From: Macrotrachela quadricornifera
Taxonomy: Eukaryota; Rotifera; Eurotatoria; Philodinida; Philodinidae
Assembly: GCA_022393335.1 (NCBI GenBank)
Contig: JAJEKB010018049.1
Location: forward strand, 1-64,000
Length of the DNA stretch: 64,000 bases
Direction: 5' to 3'
Within the stretch, counting starts at the first letter, position 1. Each line of letters opens with the position of its first letter. The notes below the pieces were generated by a model. That model had not been told where the DNA came from. It saw nothing but the letters and a program-made list of their open reading frames with translations, and did no database searches. Of the stretch, positions 1 to 9,360 are shown in pieces. Made by a program: the position numbers and the translations under genes.

Positions 1-290
1 AAACGTTCTTTTGAGCCAAAATTTTCAGGACTTTCTATTAGTAAATAGACCTGTCTTTGGACAAAATCTTAGCTCAAAATATCGTTATTCGATTTTTCAG
101 TATATACCATGTCCTAGGTTAAAAATCCAGTAAAATTCGCATAATTCCGGACAGAAGACCTAAAGGCATCTCTCATACAAATATTCGGAATCAGCATAGT
201 CGATAACCTGGAACCCAGTAGATTTCATCTAAAAAACTATTTGGCAGTTGGGAAGGCTCCCCCGTAAGTCGATACATAACAGAATTCTTT
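1..290. repeat. Degenerate foldback-repeat remnant at window edge
   Basis: Positions 10-30 and 58-80 are roughly inverted copies of each other (TTTTGAGCCAAAATTTT against ACAAAATCTTAGCTCAAAA). The stretch 50-140 resembles the right arm of the foldback element in the FAR intron (about 31840-31930): a 'GTCTnTGGACAAAAT' core, then 'CTCAnAAT', then 'CAnTAAAA'. I read it as a decayed copy of the same family cut by the window start. Similarity was judged by eye only. Confidence 0.45.
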
Positions 291-1526
291 TGATCATACA
301 GTTAGAAATCGCTTTCGACGTATGTCTTTGAGAACTATTTTCAATTTTCTCGTAACATGCTTTACTTGATGAAAAATTGAGCGATATTTGTGGAAAAACC
401 TTCGCATCGTCCCTTTTTGAGAGCCTTGATTATATAAGAAACCTCAATCTGTACATTTTGATACATTCTCTTTGTGAAAGTTAGATGTACATATATATTT
501 TATTCAGTTAAGCAAAGTGTACGAAAACATTTTGTTGTGAAATTCCGTTCAAAACGCTGCCAGAACGCTATGGTCTGTCTCTGTGTTTTCGCCTTCATGC
601 TCAGCGAGAGAGATATCCCTATGTACGTTTCTGCCCACAGTCTGGTTCTCTAGATCAGAATGTATCTAGAAATTTGTTCACAAATTGAGAAAGTGATTTG
701 GTATTGAAAAATTCTTTTCGCTGATGTCAAATTGAATTTCTGGAAATTTCTTTGTTTTGAAAAATTTTCCCCTTTTTGGAATTCTTCTCCTCCTTTCAGA
801 AAGAAATATCGTAGAAACTAATATAAGGCATCATATGTTTACATTATATAGCAATACCATACAGAGTGCTTCAGTAAACACAAAACATAAAAAAAAGAAC
901 GATAAAATATTAACTGACACATTTTTATACAGTTCAATACGTGTTACTTTAGAATAACTGATTTTATAATTAAATGTTTGACAATTATCAATCTTTTTGG
1001 AAAATTGTTCTGTAAGCCCTTATATAATAATTAAAAACACAATGGCAAAGCATAATTATCATCGTTGAGATAGTAGAATGTTGTTAACTTGTGCAGTTCA
1101 TGATTCATGTGATAGTTTAAATAATTTTACCGTTAGATTTTCTTACATAAGTATTGCTTAGAGCAGAATCAAAAAAAAAAGCAACACATCAATGATAAGC
1201 CTTTTTTCACGAATTGTTTTATTTTTTTTGAGAGCAAGAACTATACTTTGCTCAGTAATTTTTTTCATTCTTTATTTATTACTAGCACCTTTGTCTTATT
1301 TTCTATACCAACAGATTCAATAATAAAAGAAACAATGCGGTACCCCTGCAATAATAAAATAAGAAAAAACATAATTCAAAAAAAGAGAAAGAGACAGAGA
1401 GAGAAATAAAGAAAAAGAAATCTAGCAAGAAAGTAGATACCCAACGAATAATCACATTTTAGATCATATTTACACTAGTATTTTTTTCAATTATTTCAAA
1501 TTTAAAAACGTTCACACAGTAAAATT
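291..1526. other. Non-coding upstream region of the ART-TPR gene
   Basis: AT-rich DNA with short open frames that lack any recognisable protein signature. It must contain the promoter of the ART-TPR gene, but I can identify no specific element. A purine-rich AGAGA-type tract lies near 1380-1420. Confidence 0.5.
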
Positions 1527-4500
1527 ATGGGCAACCAAAAATCAGCAACTACTGGAAAAACTAACAATGTACGAGAAAAAGAACAAGTATCGACTGTTTC
1601 AAAAGATGCAACTGTACGTCGACGAATTAACGTCAGAATGGTACAAAATATTCTTCTTATTTGGTTGGATCAGAATATTGACGAAGAACATAACGGTGAT
1701 TGCCGAAAAATCGTAGCACAACTACGCCATGTAGTAAACAGCGTCAATACATTTACTGATGGCCAAGAATGTATACAATTTCTGAAAACTAATGACAAGG
1801 AAAAGGTATGTATGATATTATCCGGTTCACTTGGTGAACATATTGTACCTCGTATTCACAATATGTCCCAAGTAGATTCAATTTTTGTCTTTTGTCGTAA
1901 TGAAAAATATCAAGAACAATGGACTAAAGAATGGTCCAAAATTCGGGGTGTATTCACACAAATTACCCAAATTTGTGCTGCTCTTAAAGAAGCAGCTCAA
2001 CAATGTGAAAAAAATTTAATTTCCATTAGCATTTTGAATACAAGTGGCGATATATCGAATACAAAGTTGGATCAATTAGATCCAACTTTTATGTATACAC
2101 AAATATTCAAAGAAATCTTATTATCCATCAATTTTGAACAAAAACATTTTCATCAATTTATTGATTACTGTAAAGACACTTTCGGTGACAATGAACAAGA
2201 ATTGATCAATGTTAAACAACTAGAAAAAAACTATCGTAAGGAAACTTCAATTGAATGGTACACATGTCCATCATTTCTATATCCAATGCTCAATCGTGGT
2301 CTTCGAACAATGGATGGAGACATTATGATAAAAATGGGATTTTTCATCAGTGATTTACATCAACAGATCGATCAATTACACAAAGAACAATTTGGTCATC
2401 ATCCTCATCAAAATGATACAACTTTCCCTGTTTATCGTGGTCAAGCCTTATCCACGATAGATTTTAATCAATTGAAGAATAACATAGGTGGTCTGATGTC
2501 TTTTAACAATTTTTTATCCACCAGCAAAGAACGTAAGATTTCTCTACCTTTTGCCCAAAAAGCTCCCACTAACCCCGATTTGGTTGGTATCCTTTTTGTC
2601 ATGACTATCGATCCTTCAATACCATCAACTCCTTTCGCTTCCATCAAACATATTAGCGAATTTCCAGATGAAGATGAAATACTCTTCTCCATGCATACAG
2701 TATTTCGTATTGCTGATATTAAGCAATTGGATGGAAATCCTCGTCTCTTTCAAGTGGATTTGTCTCTAATCAGTGATAATGATAAAGATCGTCGTATACT
2801 TACTGATTGTATACGAGAAGAAACTGAAGAATCAACAGGATGGGCTCGATTGGGTGTACTACTACGCAAAATAGGTCAACCCAAAAAGGCTCAAGAAGTT
2901 TATGAACTTCTTCTTGAACAAACAATTGATGAAAGAGAAAAGGGAAATATTTATAAGGATCTTGTATGGATAAAATATATGCAAGGAGAATATCAAGAAG
3001 CAATTGTTTTCTACGAAAAATCACTTAAAATCTATGAAAAAATTCTTCCTTCAAATGATTCTGATTTGGGTGTGCTCTATCACAACATTGCTGTGGTGTA
3101 CGACAGCCTGGGTGAATACTCGAAAGCACTTTCGTCTCATGTAAAAGCCCTTGAAATTCAAAAACAATCACTTCCTGCAAATCATCCTAATTTGGCTTTG
3201 CCCTACAACAACATCGGTAATGTGTATCACAACATGGGTGAATACTCGAAAGCACTTTCGTATTATATAAAAGCCCTTGAAATTCAAAAACAATCACTTC
3301 CTGCAAATCATCCTGATTTGACTGCGTCCTACAACAACATCGGTACTGTGTATTGCAACATGGGTGAATACTCGAAAGCACTTTCGTATTATATAAAAGC
3401 CCTTGAAATTCAAAAACAATCACTTCCTGCAAATCATCCTGATTTGACTGCATCCTACAACAACATCGGTAATGTGCATTACAACATGGGTGAATACTCG
3501 AAAGCACTTTCGTATTATGGAAAAGCCCTTGAAATTAAACAACAATCACTTTCTGAAAATCATCCTGATTTGGCTACGTCCTACAACAACGTCGGTTCGG
3601 TGTGTGACAACATGGGTGAATACTCGAAAGCACTTTCGTATTATGAAAAAAACCTTGAAATTAAACAACAATCACTTCCTGCAAATCATCCTAGTTTGGC
3701 TACGTCCTACAACAACATCGGCACTGTGTATTCTAACATGGGTGAATACTCGAAAGCACTTTCGTCTCATGTAAAAGCCCTTGAAATTCGACAACAATCA
3801 CTTCCTGCAAATCATCCTGATTTGGCTGCGTCCTACAGCAACATCGGTAATGTGTATTCCAACATGGGTGAATATTCGAAAGCACTTTCGTCTTATAAAA
3901 AAGCCCTTGAAATTCAACAACAATCACTTCCTGCGAATCATCCTGATTTGGCTTCGACCTACAACAACATCGGTTTGGTGTATTGCGACATGGGTGAATA
4001 CTCGAAAGCACTTTCGTCTCATGAAAAAGCCCTTGAAATTCAAAAACAATCACTTCTTACAAACCATCCTGGTCTGGCTGGATCCTACAACAACATCGGT
4101 TTGGTGTATTACAACATGGGTGAATACTCAAAAGCACTTTTTTATTATGAGAAAGCCCTTGAGATCGATAAAAAATCACTTCCTGCGAATCATCCGAGTT
4201 TGGCTTCGGACTACAACCGCATCGGTTTGGTGTATTACAACATGGGTGAATACTCGAAAGCACTTTCGTATTATGAAAAAGCCCTTGAAATTCAAAAACA
4301 ATCACTTCCTACAAATCATCCTGATTTGGCAATGTCCTACAACAATATCGGTAATGTGTATTACAACATGGGTGAATATTCAAAAGCACTTTCGTCTCAT
4401 GAAAAAGCCCTTGAAATTAAACAACAATCGCTTCCTGTAAATCATCCTGATTTGGCTAAATGCTTTATATCTCTGGGCTTGGTGTATTACAACATGGGTG

Positions 4501-4877
4501 AATACTCGAAAACACTTTCGTATCATGAAAAAGCTCTTGAAATTCAAAAACAATCACTTCCTGTAAATCATCCTGATTTGGCTACGTCCTACCACAACAT
4601 CGGTGCGGTGTATTACAACATGGGTGAATACTCGGAAGCACTTTCGTATTATGAAAAAGCCCTTGAAATTCGACAACAATCACTTCCTGCAAATCATCCT
4701 GATTTGGCCGCGTCCTACAACAACATCGGTAATGTGTATTGCAATATGGGTGAATACTCGAAAGCACTTTCGTATTATAAACGTGCAGTGAATATTGGAG
4801 AACGTTCATTACCATCAAATCACCCTAACCTTCAAATGTATAGAAACAATCTTGATATTGTAAAAAAGAAATTGTAA
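1527..4877 (+). CDS. ART-TPR protein: arginine-type ADP-ribosyltransferase fused to kinesin-light-chain-like TPRs
   Basis: Single exon, 1116 residues. Order: basic Thr/Lys-rich start (1-35); the module shared with genes A and B (about 38-150), including ILSGSLGEHIVPRI and IFVFC; a linker; an ART domain (about 215-425); two degenerate TPRs; then 14 near-identical 42-residue TPRs and a partial capping repeat to the C-terminus. The ART domain shows the R-S-ExE triad: R304 in VYRGQ, S331-T332-S333 in FLSTS, and E382-x-E384 in DEDEILF. By family knowledge this predicts NAD+-dependent mono-ADP-ribosylation of arginine; the substrate is unknown and the TPRs probably bind partners. No signal peptide or membrane segment is seen, so a cytoplasmic location is inferred. 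The ATG follows a stretch without longer in-frame extension. The 126-bp DNA repeats are close enough to recombine, so copy number may vary. Confidence 0.9.
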   Translation: MGNQKSATTGKTNNVREKEQVSTVSKDATVRRRINVRMVQNILLIWLDQNIDEEHNGDCRKIVAQLRHVVNSVNTFTDGQECIQFLKTNDKEKVCMILSGSLGEHIVPRIHNMSQVDSIFVFCRNEKYQEQWTKEWSKIRGVFTQITQICAALKEAAQQCEKNLISISILNTSGDISNTKLDQLDPTFMYTQIFKEILLSINFEQKHFHQFIDYCKDTFGDNEQELINVKQLEKNYRKETSIEWYTCPSFLYPMLNRGLRTMDGDIMIKMGFFISDLHQQIDQLHKEQFGHHPHQNDTTFPVYRGQALSTIDFNQLKNNIGGLMSFNNFLSTSKERKISLPFAQKAPTNPDLVGILFVMTIDPSIPSTPFASIKHISEFPDEDEILFSMHTVFRIADIKQLDGNPRLFQVDLSLISDNDKDRRILTDCIREETEESTGWARLGVLLRKIGQPKKAQEVYELLLEQTIDEREKGNIYKDLVWIKYMQGEYQEAIVFYEKSLKIYEKILPSNDSDLGVLYHNIAVVYDSLGEYSKALSSHVKALEIQKQSLPANHPNLALPYNNIGNVYHNMGEYSKALSYYIKALEIQKQSLPANHPDLTASYNNIGTVYCNMGEYSKALSYYIKALEIQKQSLPANHPDLTASYNNIGNVHYNMGEYSKALSYYGKALEIKQQSLSENHPDLATSYNNVGSVCDNMGEYSKALSYYEKNLEIKQQSLPANHPSLATSYNNIGTVYSNMGEYSKALSSHVKALEIRQQSLPANHPDLAASYSNIGNVYSNMGEYSKALSSYKKALEIQQQSLPANHPDLASTYNNIGLVYCDMGEYSKALSSHEKALEIQKQSLLTNHPGLAGSYNNIGLVYYNMGEYSKALFYYEKALEIDKKSLPANHPSLASDYNRIGLVYYNMGEYSKALSYYEKALEIQKQSLPTNHPDLAMSYNNIGNVYYNMGEYSKALSSHEKALEIKQQSLPVNHPDLAKCFISLGLVYYNMGEYSKTLSYHEKALEIQKQSLPVNHPDLATSYHNIGAVYYNMGEYSEALSYYEKALEIRQQSLPANHPDLAASYNNIGNVYCNMGEYSKALSYYKRAVNIGERSLPSNHPNLQMYRNNLDIVKKKL
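3070..4800 (+). repeat. 126-bp coding minisatellite (14 TPR units)
   Basis: Each 126-bp unit encodes one 42-residue TPR with the pattern NHPDLAxSYNNIGxVYYNMGE followed by YSKALSYYEKALEI. Units differ by a few bases, mainly at the same third positions. Because the repeat length is a multiple of three, other frames on both strands also stay open for several units; those frames are shadows, not genes. Confidence 0.95.
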
Positions 4878-5147
4878 TGAGATAATGTGTGTTTGTTATT
4901 TTTTTGAAAAAGAAAATAGAACGATAAAAAAGAAAATGTATTTTAATATTGAATATGCGCGCGCGTACAGAGAATTTCTGTTCTTATTGAGAACGTGAAT
5001 GGGACGGTACCCATCATTAAGGTAATACAATACATGTTAAATAACATGTATTATACGAAAAGATCTTTACGATAAGTATCATATTTCAAAAAGGCAGAAA
5101 TTTCTCTGTTTTAGGTTAAAAGATAATAGCCACCCAACAAGCTCCTT
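4878..5147. other. 3' flank of the ART-TPR gene with a short hairpin
   Basis: No gene. Positions 5015-5060 hold ATTAAGGTA followed by an imperfect hairpin around ACATGTTA/TAACATGT. The ATTAAGGTA start matches the end of the neighbouring MITE-like element, so this may be a small relative. Confidence 0.4.
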
Positions 5148-5148
5148 A

Positions 5149-5430
5149 TTAAGGTAGATTAGTATAAAAAGAAAAACAAAATTTATTTATCAAGACAATA
5201 AATTATTCTTTTCTGTTCCAACAAAAGAATAATTTATTATCTTGATAAATAAATAGGTAATATAAGACTACCAATCTCATCCATTATCAAATGAATAAAT
5301 TGTATTTATATTCAATGATTGTGGAACAGAATCAATCATTGAATATAGATAAAAATTATTCATTTTATGATACTCTATTTCTCATTACTCAAAGTTCAAT
5401 TTAAATATTTCTTTTATATCTTACCTTAAT
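5149..5430. mobile_element. MITE-like element with two internal hairpins
   Basis: The ends are inverted copies: ATTAAGGTAGATTAGTATAA on the left and, reversed, ATTAAGGTAAGATATAAAAG on the right. Inside are two near-perfect hairpins, about 5183-5255 and 5290-5362. Their loops contain TCTGTTCCA and TGGAACAG, which are complementary to each other. No coding capacity. Class is unknown; a non-autonomous DNA element is likely. Confidence 0.6.
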
Positions 5431-5688
5431 TGATGTTGATAGATGAAATAATTAAACTGATGAAAAAAATGAAAAATGGAAGGAGTTTATATAGTGTTAG
5501 TAGCGTTTTTTAAAGTTAATGAAAAAAAAAACTAAGCGGACGTATATGAATTTTTTTTCTTTATGTCTATAGACGAAGGAGATAGTTAGTTTTTTTTTTC
5601 ATTTTAGACGACTGTAAAATAATCAGTGTTATTTTTATAGCGGTCGTATTAATTTTATTTTCAGTTGTTACAATATCATTTGTTATTA
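5431..5688. other. AT-rich spacer
   Basis: No gene or clear repeat seen. It contains poly-A and poly-T runs only. Confidence 0.5.
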
Positions 5689-5696
5689 AATATATT
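5689..5696. repeat. Left target-site duplication of the Merlin element
   Basis: AATATATT, identical to 7455-7462 on the other side of the element. The octamer is its own reverse complement, so the match could partly belong to the terminal repeat. Confidence 0.7.
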
Positions 5697-7454
5697 GGCA
5701 TAGGTTAATTAGGTGTTCCTCTGTATATGCACTATACATTCAAGCTGGTGTTCCTTTTCATGTATAAAATGTTCCACCACCTAATTAGATTATATACACT
5801 CTTGATAGGTAATGTTCCTTATTTAAAAAAATTGATTATTAAATATTGAGATCTATTAAAGGTAAATAGTGAGAATAAATATATAAATTAGTACAAGAAA
5901 ATTTTAAGTATGGATTCGAGTAATATCATTTCATACGATAGCGTCGAATATCTTCGATGATTGAGGTGAACATGTTTTTGTGAGTAGTACGGTACCAGTA
6001 CTCTGTTAAATGAGATGATAATAATGAAGTGCCGCGCATTGTTCGTAAAATCTTTGTTTTAGCATGAGACCACAAACATTCAATTAATTGAGTATGGCAA
6101 CCGGTGTGAGGGTCAATAAAATTCTGACTATGATTAACGTTTTGGTGGTCGGAGCCATATCCTGTTTGAAGTCTTGCGTAGGCTCTCCATTCGTCAGACC
6201 ATATTGTGGTACCGGGATAAACGTGTTTCCAGATAATTGGAATAAGAGTATTAGCATCTCTTCTTTGCACATGAAAGAATCTGACTTCATGTCTATTTTC
6301 TACCGGTTCTGCTATGCCAAATATCCATGGACCTAAAAGGATAAATTCATTATTTAAAAAATATTTTATATTTCAGTTTTGCTACCCTCTATTCTTCTTC
6401 CATAATTTCGATTATTAGTTGGTGGATTAGAATCGTCATCATCATCAGATTCATCGCTTGAAGATGAAGTTGAATCTTGTGTACCGATATTAACATTATT
6501 ATTATTTAATTGATTATTTACATTATTATTATTACATTATAATTGCCTAGAAGTAATCGACCACGATTATATTTTCGTTTACCTCTAAACAAAGATTCAT
6601 CAATTTGAATGATTTTTCCAATACCACCCATTTGTGGTGCATCATCGAATGCCTCTTGGGAAATCTGCAAGGAAATATAAATGCAACTGTCGTTAGGAAA
6701 GTTATGATCAACTTACTTCACGCAAGAAGTTCAACCAATCCACTATAGTTGGTTTTGAAACTTGTACTAATATTGCAATTGTTGATGCGAGACTACCTTG
6801 ACACCAAAGCCAAACGATTTCGAAAATTGTTGAAATATCTAATTTACAATTAGATCGACCTAATACGTCAGTATAAGAGAAGAAAGTGTTCGTACGGACA
6901 CTTAATTGATTACGACAGTCACGGTTGATGCAGCGAACTGTTGGATAGTTTTTCACAGTACCATTCTTTAATTTTTTTTGTATGAACTTTCAATCATTGA
7001 TGATCCACAATGACATTGGTAATGTTCAGAGCGTTTAATTAAATTTTGTTCATGTAGAAATTGAGAAAGTAATTCTTCATCGTTCAGAATCTTATGAAAT
7101 TGTCGATTATTTATAGGAATAGCGATTGACATGCTTGAGATTACGAAAACACTGTAAAAATGTCGTTTTATATTCGCTTACCTTGCTTTATTAGTACTCT
7201 CATCAATTATCTTACTTTGATTTATTGATTTCATTTTCTATCTTCCAGATAAATTAAATTTTCTCTTCCCTTAAATTTAATCAAGTTTTTTAAATAAGGA
7301 ACACTACCTATCAAGAGTGTATATAATCTAATTAGGCGGTGGAACATTTTATATATGAAAAGGAACACCAGCTTGAATGTGTAGCGCATATACAGAGGAA
7401 CACCAGCTTGAATGTGTAGCGGATATACAGAGGAACACCTAATTAACCTATGCC
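5697..7454 (-). mobile_element. Merlin-superfamily DNA transposon
   Basis: A 1758-bp element. The terminal inverted repeats start GGCATAGGTTAATTAGGTG and extend about 130 bp (5697-5833 and about 7288-7454). The right arm has an extra internal direct duplication of about 40 bp (GGAACACCAGCTTGAATGTG appears twice). It is flanked by an 8-bp direct repeat, in line with the 8-9 bp duplications known for Merlin. It encodes one transposase on the minus strand, which is now broken. Confidence 0.85.
5926..7132 (-). pseudogene. Merlin transposase (ISXO2/IS1016-like DDE), frameshifted
   Basis: Read on the minus strand from ATG at 7132. The N-terminal part has a zinc-binding pattern (YQCHCGSS ... VRCINRDC). 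A one-base shift lies in an A-run near 6975. Intron 6665-6716 follows FLRE. The next exon (6386-6664) holds the first catalytic aspartate region, IIQIDESLFRGKRKYNRGR, then a second frame break near 6537 in an Asn/Ser/Asp-rich insert. Intron 6333-6385 joins RNYGRRIEG to PWIFGIAE. The last exon (5926-6332) contains TTIWSDEWRAY and LIECLWSHAK, the remaining expected catalytic region, and runs to a normal stop. The family cuts and pastes DNA. With two frame breaks this copy is probably inactive; polymorphism or sequencing error in the homopolymer could explain one of them. Confidence 0.85.
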
Positions 7455-7456
7455 AA

Positions 7457-7464
7457 TATATTCC
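7457..7464. repeat. Left target-site duplication of hAT-like element
   Basis: TATATTCC, repeated exactly at 9005-9012. It overlaps the right duplication of the Merlin element, so the hAT-like element landed at the Merlin edge after Merlin inserted. Confidence 0.85.
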
Positions 7465-9004
7465 TAGGGATGCAATAAACCCAAAGCTTTGGGTTTGATC
7501 CCAAAAAGATTTGGGTTTGATTTTAGAAACAGATTTGGTTTGGGTTTGGATTTGGATTTGTTTTTTTCACATTTAGGTTTGATACAAATCTATTCTGAGA
7601 TTTCTTAGATTTAGATTTGGATTTAATGCTATTATTTGGGTTTGATTTGAATTTGTTCTAAAAGTCTCAAACCTTTTAAGTTTGGCAACTCAAAATGTTT
7701 TTAATTATACATTCCGTTTTATTCAAATATAGATGTGTGATAAATTTACGATTCAAAAATCTACTTGTAAAAATACAGCTAGGTGATATCTCTAAGCTCT
7801 TTTAGAAGCGAATAAGCGTTTCAAGTGTTACAGAATTTTATCAATTTTCACTTGCATGAAAAGGAAGCTTGAAAAACATATATAAAATTCCTTCTGAAAT
7901 GAATTCACACTCTTTTACTGGAAAAGAAATCCAAATATTTTTATATCTATGCTGACTGTCTTGCTTTTATCCTTTTACCGTTATACCGTTGAGGATTTCT
8001 CATCGATGCGTTCGATGAAAATGTAAATTGTCACAACTAGAAACTTAAATCTATGCTGAATTTTATTCGTATATTGCGAATTCAAAACATGCTGCAAGTG
8101 AAAGTAGAGAAAATAGTAATTTCAAGTCCAGTAACTTGGTGTATTCAATTTTTCTAACAATCTTTTGATACTAATTTCTCAATTGAAAAAAAGTTCAAAG
8201 AATTTTTTGCATTATATTTGTGGAATTTGACGTAATTGATCAGTAAAGTGTTATGCAGAAAACATTTACTCTATACAATCAGTCGCATACAAAGTGTCAA
8301 TTTGCTTTGTTGATGTCGGTATAAAAGTACATTGGACTGAAAATAAAATTTCTGCAATATCATGTTCAACAGACAAAAGTCTTCTCTAAGAAGTATTCAA
8401 TATGTCGATGAAAAATTACGTCAATCTGCTTAAAATTATAGAAATTCGGCCAAAATTTTGGGAGTATTAATCATTAAAACAGTATACAATGTCAAACTAA
8501 AATCGAGATATTTATCTTGTTGAAATATCGTGTATTTTTTACTGCTCGATATTCATTCGATGATAATCTTTCTCAATTTTTCTCTCTCATATAGTTTTTT
8601 CTTTCTATACTGAAGTCGACGTCGTATGTATCTTGGTAGCGAGCGACTATTAGAGTATTCAAGTTGAAGAGGCTCATTTCACTATTTGCATATATGTATA
8701 TCTACAGAGAAAACAATCGATTTGAGGAAAAGTAGACAGAGATAAAGTCTCCAAACCTATTTGGAAGATTTGTATCGTAAGAAAACAAATCCAATACCAA
8801 ATCCAAAACCAAATATACAAATCCTTGAGTCCAAATCTTATATCAGAACCCAAATCTCAAATCCAAATCCAAATGAGACTTTCCAAATCTACACTCCCAA
8901 ATCTAAACCGATATCCAAATCCCACCAACAAAATCAAACCCAAATCCAAATCTTTAAGATTTGATGCCAAACTCAAATGTTTCCTGAGATTTGTTGCATC
9001 CCTA
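7465..9004. mobile_element. Non-autonomous hAT-like element (1540 bp)
   Basis: The ends are TAGGGATGCAA and its inverse TTGCATCCCTA, flanked by a perfect 8-bp duplication (TATATTCC), as expected for hAT. About 230 bp inside each end lies an array of TTTGGGTTTGGAT-like repeats on the left, mirrored as CCAAATCC-like repeats on the right. These are probably subterminal transposase-binding repeats. Open frames within (for example near 8761-9040) only reflect the repeat, and no transposase is recognisable. Confidence 0.85.
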
Positions 9005-9012
9005 TATATTCC
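9005..9012. repeat. Right target-site duplication of hAT-like element
   Basis: TATATTCC, the exact partner of 7457-7464. Confidence 0.85.
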
Positions 9013-9099
9013 GTATACGAAAAAACTTTTTTACTCTTGATAATGAAAATCATTTTATATTGATAAAATTTATCTAGTTTTATTTTGAATAAATCAAGA

Positions 9100-9360
9100 A
9101 TATCCATGTAATTTCGAAATGTAGCGAGAACGCGCCTAAACTCAATTATCTAATAAAATAGTAAGGAACTGCGTCCATACGCAATTTATAGATGCATCAA
9201 GATGCGTTTTACACATAAACGCGATCTTCTACGTTTTAATCACCAATCGTATTTAAATGCGTTCAAAGGCGTACAGATGCCTTCTGTGGGAAAATTATTT
9301 AAACACATTCAACTAAACTCAAACATTACAAATGCGTTTATGAGCGTTTCAAAATATAAA
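9100..9360. mobile_element. Relic of the ACGCGTTT-rich element family
   Basis: Contains many degenerate copies of the AAATGCGTTT / AAACGCG motif, as in the complete element at 60040-61427. A degenerate end (ATCCATGTAA) lies near 9101. The small open frame here is a by-product of the repeat. Confidence 0.55.

Noticed and set aside
3070..4800. Possible CRISPR-like array
   Set aside because: The repeats are contiguous, coding and 126 bp long, with no spacers; the genome is eukaryotic.
3187..4818. Several open frames on the minus strand and other plus frames across the TPR region
   Set aside because: They arise because a 126-bp repeat keeps every frame open periodically; their translations are only repeats of one unit in the wrong frame.
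5926..7132. Bacterial contamination or recent horizontal transfer suggested by an IS-like transposase
   Set aside because: Two short spliceosomal-type introns, long eukaryote-style terminal repeats and the base composition place it as a resident Merlin element.
7500..8990. TTTGGG-rich stretches as interstitial telomere repeats
   Set aside because: They are imperfect, inverted about a centre and bounded by transposon ends with a target duplication.
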